The notes beneath the pieces were generated by a model. It was not told the DNA's origin. It did not search any database and saw only the letters and a list, made by a program, of their open reading frames with translations. Below are positions 5,021 to 7,550 of a stretch of 7,550 nucleotides of DNA, piece by piece; the first letter of the stretch is position 1; every line of letters starts with the position of its first letter. The DNA comes from Bifidobacterium breve (GTDB lineage Bacteria > Actinomycetota > Actinomycetes > S36-B12): the NCBI GenBank assembly GCA_943328365.2, contig CALPZT020000067.1, positions 1 to 7,550 of the forward strand, in the 5' to 3' direction. The position numbers and the translations under genes were made by a program.

Positions 5021-6399
5021 ACTCGACGCCGCGTGAGGTCGTCATCGGGGTCGATGTCGGCACGACCACCACCAAAGCGGTCGCTATCGATTCGTCCGGG
5101 GCGGTCGTTGGCAGTGCGAGTTCGGTGACGACCTGGGACATCGGCATCAACGGCGAGGTCCAGACAGACATCGACCGGCTCACCGATGCGGTCACCGGTG
5201 TGCTCGTCGAAACGGCTCATTCGGTCGGAGAGGGTACGAAGGTCACCGGCATCGGCATCACGGGTATGGCGGAGGTCGGCGTTGTCGTCTCGCCTGCGGG
5301 CGAGGCCCTCACAGCGGCGATGGCCTGGTACGACCAGCGGGGAGCAGAGGAACTCGCAGCACTGCCACAGGCATTCCGCGAAGAGTTCATCTCGGTCACC
5401 GGCCTTGCGGCCAAGGCGGAGTGCTCATTCGCGAAGCTGCTCTGGCTCGGATCCCACGGAGGGCCTTCATTGGCCGGTAAGCAATGGCTGAATGCGTTGG
5501 AATACATAGCATTCCGGCTGACTGGAGTCCGAGCGAGCGAGCCGTCACTAGCATCGCGAACCGGGCTCCTCGATCAGGGAACGATCGGCCCGTGGGCCGC
5601 GACCCTCGACCTGATCGGCGCCAGCGGCTCCTTCATCCCTGAGCTCGTGAGAGCCGGTACAAGCCTCGGTCCGGTCCTTGCGAGCGCGCCAGCTGCGCTC
5701 AGGGGTGCGGCCGTCACCGTGGCTGGCCACGATCATCTCGTCGGCTCGGTCGGAGCCGGAGCAATCGGCGGCGATGATCTCTTCGACTCCTGCGGCACTG
5801 CCGACGTGATCCTGCGGACGGTGCCGCGCACGCTGTCGAATGCCGATCGCAGCCACCTCGTTGGGCGCGGGCTCAGCGCTGGTCGCCACGTGCTGGCGGG
5901 TTCCACCGCAATCCTTGGCGCAACACGCTCCGGCCTCGTGCTCGGCCGGATCATGTCGATGCTCGGTGCCGATGACAGGGCCGCGCGACAGGAACTCGCC
6001 GACACCTGGCGCGCCGACCGCGAGCCATCGGCTCGAGTGCTCGTCTCAGAGCCGTCCGACTGGACGAACGAGGTGACCGTTCGCCTCCGCGACGATGCCA
6101 CCCCGGCCGAGGTCTGGGCAGCTGCGACCGAATATGTCCTCGCGCAGACAGCCGAACTTCTCGAAGCGGTTGCGGAGGTCGCGGGACCGTACGAGACTGC
6201 GATCGCAGCAGGAGGGTGGGCGCATGTGACGGGGGTCTATCGCGGCAAGGCCCACCTGATGCCCGGGCTGATCGTGAGCGATGTGCAACTGCCCGGGGCG
6301 ACCGGAGCGGCCATGTTCGCAGCCCAGGCATCGGGTGTCTCGTCCGGACCACTCACTGCTCAAGGCCTTTCCCGACCGGCGGTTGCGACACACGCCTGA
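5017..6399 (+). CDS. FGGY-family carbohydrate kinase
   Basis: This 460-residue protein is an FGGY kinase of the actin/hexokinase fold, phosphorylating a free sugar (typically a ketose or polyol) with ATP in the cytoplasm. The first phosphate loop is GVDVGTTTTKA (11-21). WYDQRGAEE (104-112) is the usual substrate-side WxDxR block and ASRTGLLD (179-186) follows. AGHDHLVGSVGAG (236-248) carries the expected catalytic base Asp239, and DSCGTAD (257-263) lies in the C-terminal domain. AAGGWAHVTG and LPGATGAAMFAAQASG correspond to the terminal adenosine-binding blocks. It is shorter than typical xylulokinases or glycerol kinases (about 480-520). The ATG overlaps the LacI stop (ATGA). Being coupled to a PfkB kinase, an aldolase and an ABC importer suggests it makes the first phosphorylation of an imported ketose, perhaps at C1 as rhamnulokinase and fuculokinase do. 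That specificity is an inference. Confidence 0.88.
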   Translation: MNSTPREVVIGVDVGTTTTKAVAIDSSGAVVGSASSVTTWDIGINGEVQTDIDRLTDAVTGVLVETAHSVGEGTKVTGIGITGMAEVGVVVSPAGEALTAAMAWYDQRGAEELAALPQAFREEFISVTGLAAKAECSFAKLLWLGSHGGPSLAGKQWLNALEYIAFRLTGVRASEPSLASRTGLLDQGTIGPWAATLDLIGASGSFIPELVRAGTSLGPVLASAPAALRGAAVTVAGHDHLVGSVGAGAIGGDDLFDSCGTADVILRTVPRTLSNADRSHLVGRGLSAGRHVLAGSTAILGATRSGLVLGRIMSMLGADDRAARQELADTWRADREPSARVLVSEPSDWTNEVTVRLRDDATPAEVWAAATEYVLAQTAELLEAVAEVAGPYETAIAAGGWAHVTGVYRGKAHLMPGLIVSDVQLPGATGAAMFAAQASGVSSGPLTAQGLSRPAVATHA

Positions 6400-6439
6400 C
6401 CCCAAACGCCTGCTACACCCAACATGAAGGAGTGCATTG

Positions 6440-7357
6440 ATGAGTCCCACTGCGGTACAGGAGAACGCCGGCACGCTCGCCGCGATCGCGGACGCCGACG
6501 GAACCCTGGCGATCATCGCAATGGACCAGCGCAACACCCTGCGCCGGATGTTCACAGCGGTCGGGGTCGAAGCCACGATCGACGACCTGCGTCAGGCGAA
6601 GATCGACGTTGCCCAGCACCTGACCCCCCACGCCACCGGGATCCTTCTCGACCCTGACTTCGGCGTGCCGGCAGTTCGCGACTCCGGTGCACTCGCGCCG
6701 GGTTGCGGGCTCCTCGTGGCGGCAGAGCCGTCTGACCGAGGCACCTACACCGGCGAGCCCCGCTCGCATCGGATCGCCGAGCAGAACGCGACCTGGGTCC
6801 GCGACATGGGTGGCAGCGCGGTGAAGTTCCTCGTCATGATGAACCCGGCGCGCACCATCGGGGCTGGCGAGCCCGACCTCACTGCGGAGACGCTGCAGGT
6901 CGTGCGCGAGGTCGTCGAGGACTGCCGCGCAGTCGGCATCCCCTCGGTCATCGAGAACCTCATCTACGCCCTGCCGGGCAGCGAGCCGATGACCCCGCAG
7001 CAGCGCGAGGACGCCATCGTCGAGTCGGCCATCCTGCTCACCGAGCTCAACCCCGATCTGCTCAAGCTCGAGTACCCGGGCAGCGCAGCGGGCTGCAGGC
7101 GCCTGGCCGATGTGCTCACCGTGCCCTGGGCGGTTCTCAGCGCGGGGGTCGACTTTGACACCTTCACCGATGTCATCAAGGTCTCGTGCGATGACGGCGG
7201 GGCCTCCGGCTTCATCGCCGGCCGCTCGGTCTGGAAGGAGTCCATCGGACTCGTCGGCGAAGAGCGCCAGAAGTTCCTCGCCGAGGTCGCGGTTCCGCGC
7301 CTGACGAATCTGCGCGAGGCGATCGCCGGCCGCGCACGTCCATGGAACGCGTCATGA
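6440..7357 (+). CDS. Class I aldolase of the LacD / YihT type (tagatose-1,6-bisphosphate or related aldolase)
   Basis: This 305-residue TIM-barrel enzyme resembles LacD (tagatose 1,6-bisphosphate aldolase) and YihT (sulfofructose-phosphate aldolase), which cleave a ketose phosphate through a lysine Schiff base. The family signatures are AIIAMDQRNTLRRM (24-37) with Asp29, GILLDPDFG (67-75), AVKFLVMMNP (127-136) with Lys129, a VIENL block with Glu172, DLLKLEYPG (206-214) with Lys209 as the Schiff-base candidate, VPWAVLSAG (228-236), and SGFIAGRSVWKE (256-267) at the phosphate end. The ATG at 6440 is chosen because GAAGGAG (6427-6433) lies 6 bases upstream; a TTG directly before it is unlikely. 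A 40-bp gap follows the FGGY gene and a 40-bp gap precedes the ABC gene, so co-transcription is likely. With two kinases ahead of it, a bisphosphate substrate giving two triose phosphates fits best. Confidence 0.85.
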   Translation: MSPTAVQENAGTLAAIADADGTLAIIAMDQRNTLRRMFTAVGVEATIDDLRQAKIDVAQHLTPHATGILLDPDFGVPAVRDSGALAPGCGLLVAAEPSDRGTYTGEPRSHRIAEQNATWVRDMGGSAVKFLVMMNPARTIGAGEPDLTAETLQVVREVVEDCRAVGIPSVIENLIYALPGSEPMTPQQREDAIVESAILLTELNPDLLKLEYPGSAAGCRRLADVLTVPWAVLSAGVDFDTFTDVIKVSCDDGGASGFIAGRSVWKESIGLVGEERQKFLAEVAVPRLTNLREAIAGRARPWNAS

Positions 7358-7397
7358 GGCGCACGGGCACGCTCAGCGGAAAGGAAGGGTAGGCGGT

Positions 7398-7550
7398 ATG
7401 CGAGTACTCGAAGCGCGCGGAATCGTGCGGACGTACGGGCAGGTCGTTGCGCTTGACGGATGTGATTTCGACGTCGAGGAGGGCGAGGTCACAGCGCTCA
7501 TCGGCGACAACGGCGCGGGCAAGAGCACGCTCACGAAGGTGCTTTCCGGG
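7398..7550 (+). CDS. Sugar ABC transporter ATP-binding protein, 5' part only
   Basis: The first 51 codons of an ABC ATPase are present and the rest lies beyond the window. The A-loop aromatic is Tyr13 in RTYGQVVALDG. The following strand-turn DFDVEEGEVTALIG leads to the Walker A motif GDNGAGKST (36-44) and then LTKVLSG. This wording is characteristic of sugar importers of the ribose/xylose/fructose type (RbsA, XylG, FrcA), which act at the inner face of the membrane with a permease and a substrate-binding protein. The start has an AAGGAAGGG ribosome-binding site about 9 bases upstream. A 40-bp gap after the aldolase gene indicates it belongs to the same operon. One or two ATPase domains cannot be distinguished here. 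ABC import would deliver unphosphorylated sugar, which explains the two kinase genes upstream. Confidence 0.85.
   Translation, partial: MRVLEARGIVRTYGQVVALDGCDFDVEEGEVTALIGDNGAGKSTLTKVLSG

Noticed and set aside
6437..6439. TTG start one codon before the aldolase ATG
   Set aside because: The ATG at 6440 has better spacing from GAAGGAG and is the stronger start codon.

Overview
The window looks like chromosomal DNA from a high-GC Gram-positive bacterium (Actinomycetota). The evidence is strong G/C preference at third codon positions, TAnnnT-type -10 elements, ATGA gene overlaps, and protein families common there. I cannot name the genus with confidence. There are no rRNA or tRNA genes, CRISPR arrays or insertion sequences.

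Left part (1-1067): a plus-strand NrtR-like regulator (5-712) has a degenerate Nudix box and a C-terminal winged helix. It converges on a minus-strand mutarotase-like gene (1068-2177). The roughly 355 bp between them appears to hold a compact, self-contained unit. It has a candidate promoter (750-778), a long 5'-leader hairpin (785-842) that buries a perfect Shine-Dalgarno, a 39-codon ORF for a basic/hydrophobic micropeptide (851-970), and a terminator-like hairpin (985-1016). A perfect TTGACA -35 with a TACATT -10 on the opposite strand (1020-1049) points back across the ORF. Together these resemble a type I toxin-antitoxin module or another RNA-regulated micropeptide gene. This is the most unusual part of the window.

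Middle (1068-2996): a mutarotase-fold protein (minus) and a small P-loop kinase (plus) are divergently transcribed from a 75 bp gap. The kinase is followed by a regulatory region holding a cluster of LacI-type operator-like sites with a CG core, including an exact 15-bp repeat.

Right part (2997-7550): a tightly packed plus-strand sugar operon encodes a PfkB kinase of the 1-phosphofructokinase/tagatose-6-phosphate kinase type, a LacI-family regulator, an FGGY kinase, a LacD/YihT-type class I aldolase, and the start of a sugar ABC transporter ATPase. The first three genes overlap by ATGA. The most economical reading is that a ketose is imported unphosphorylated by the ABC transporter, phosphorylated by the FGGY kinase, phosphorylated again by the PfkB kinase to a ketose 1,6-bisphosphate, and cleaved by the aldolase to two triose phosphates. 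LacI would control and autoregulate the operon. The actual sugar cannot be read from the sequence.
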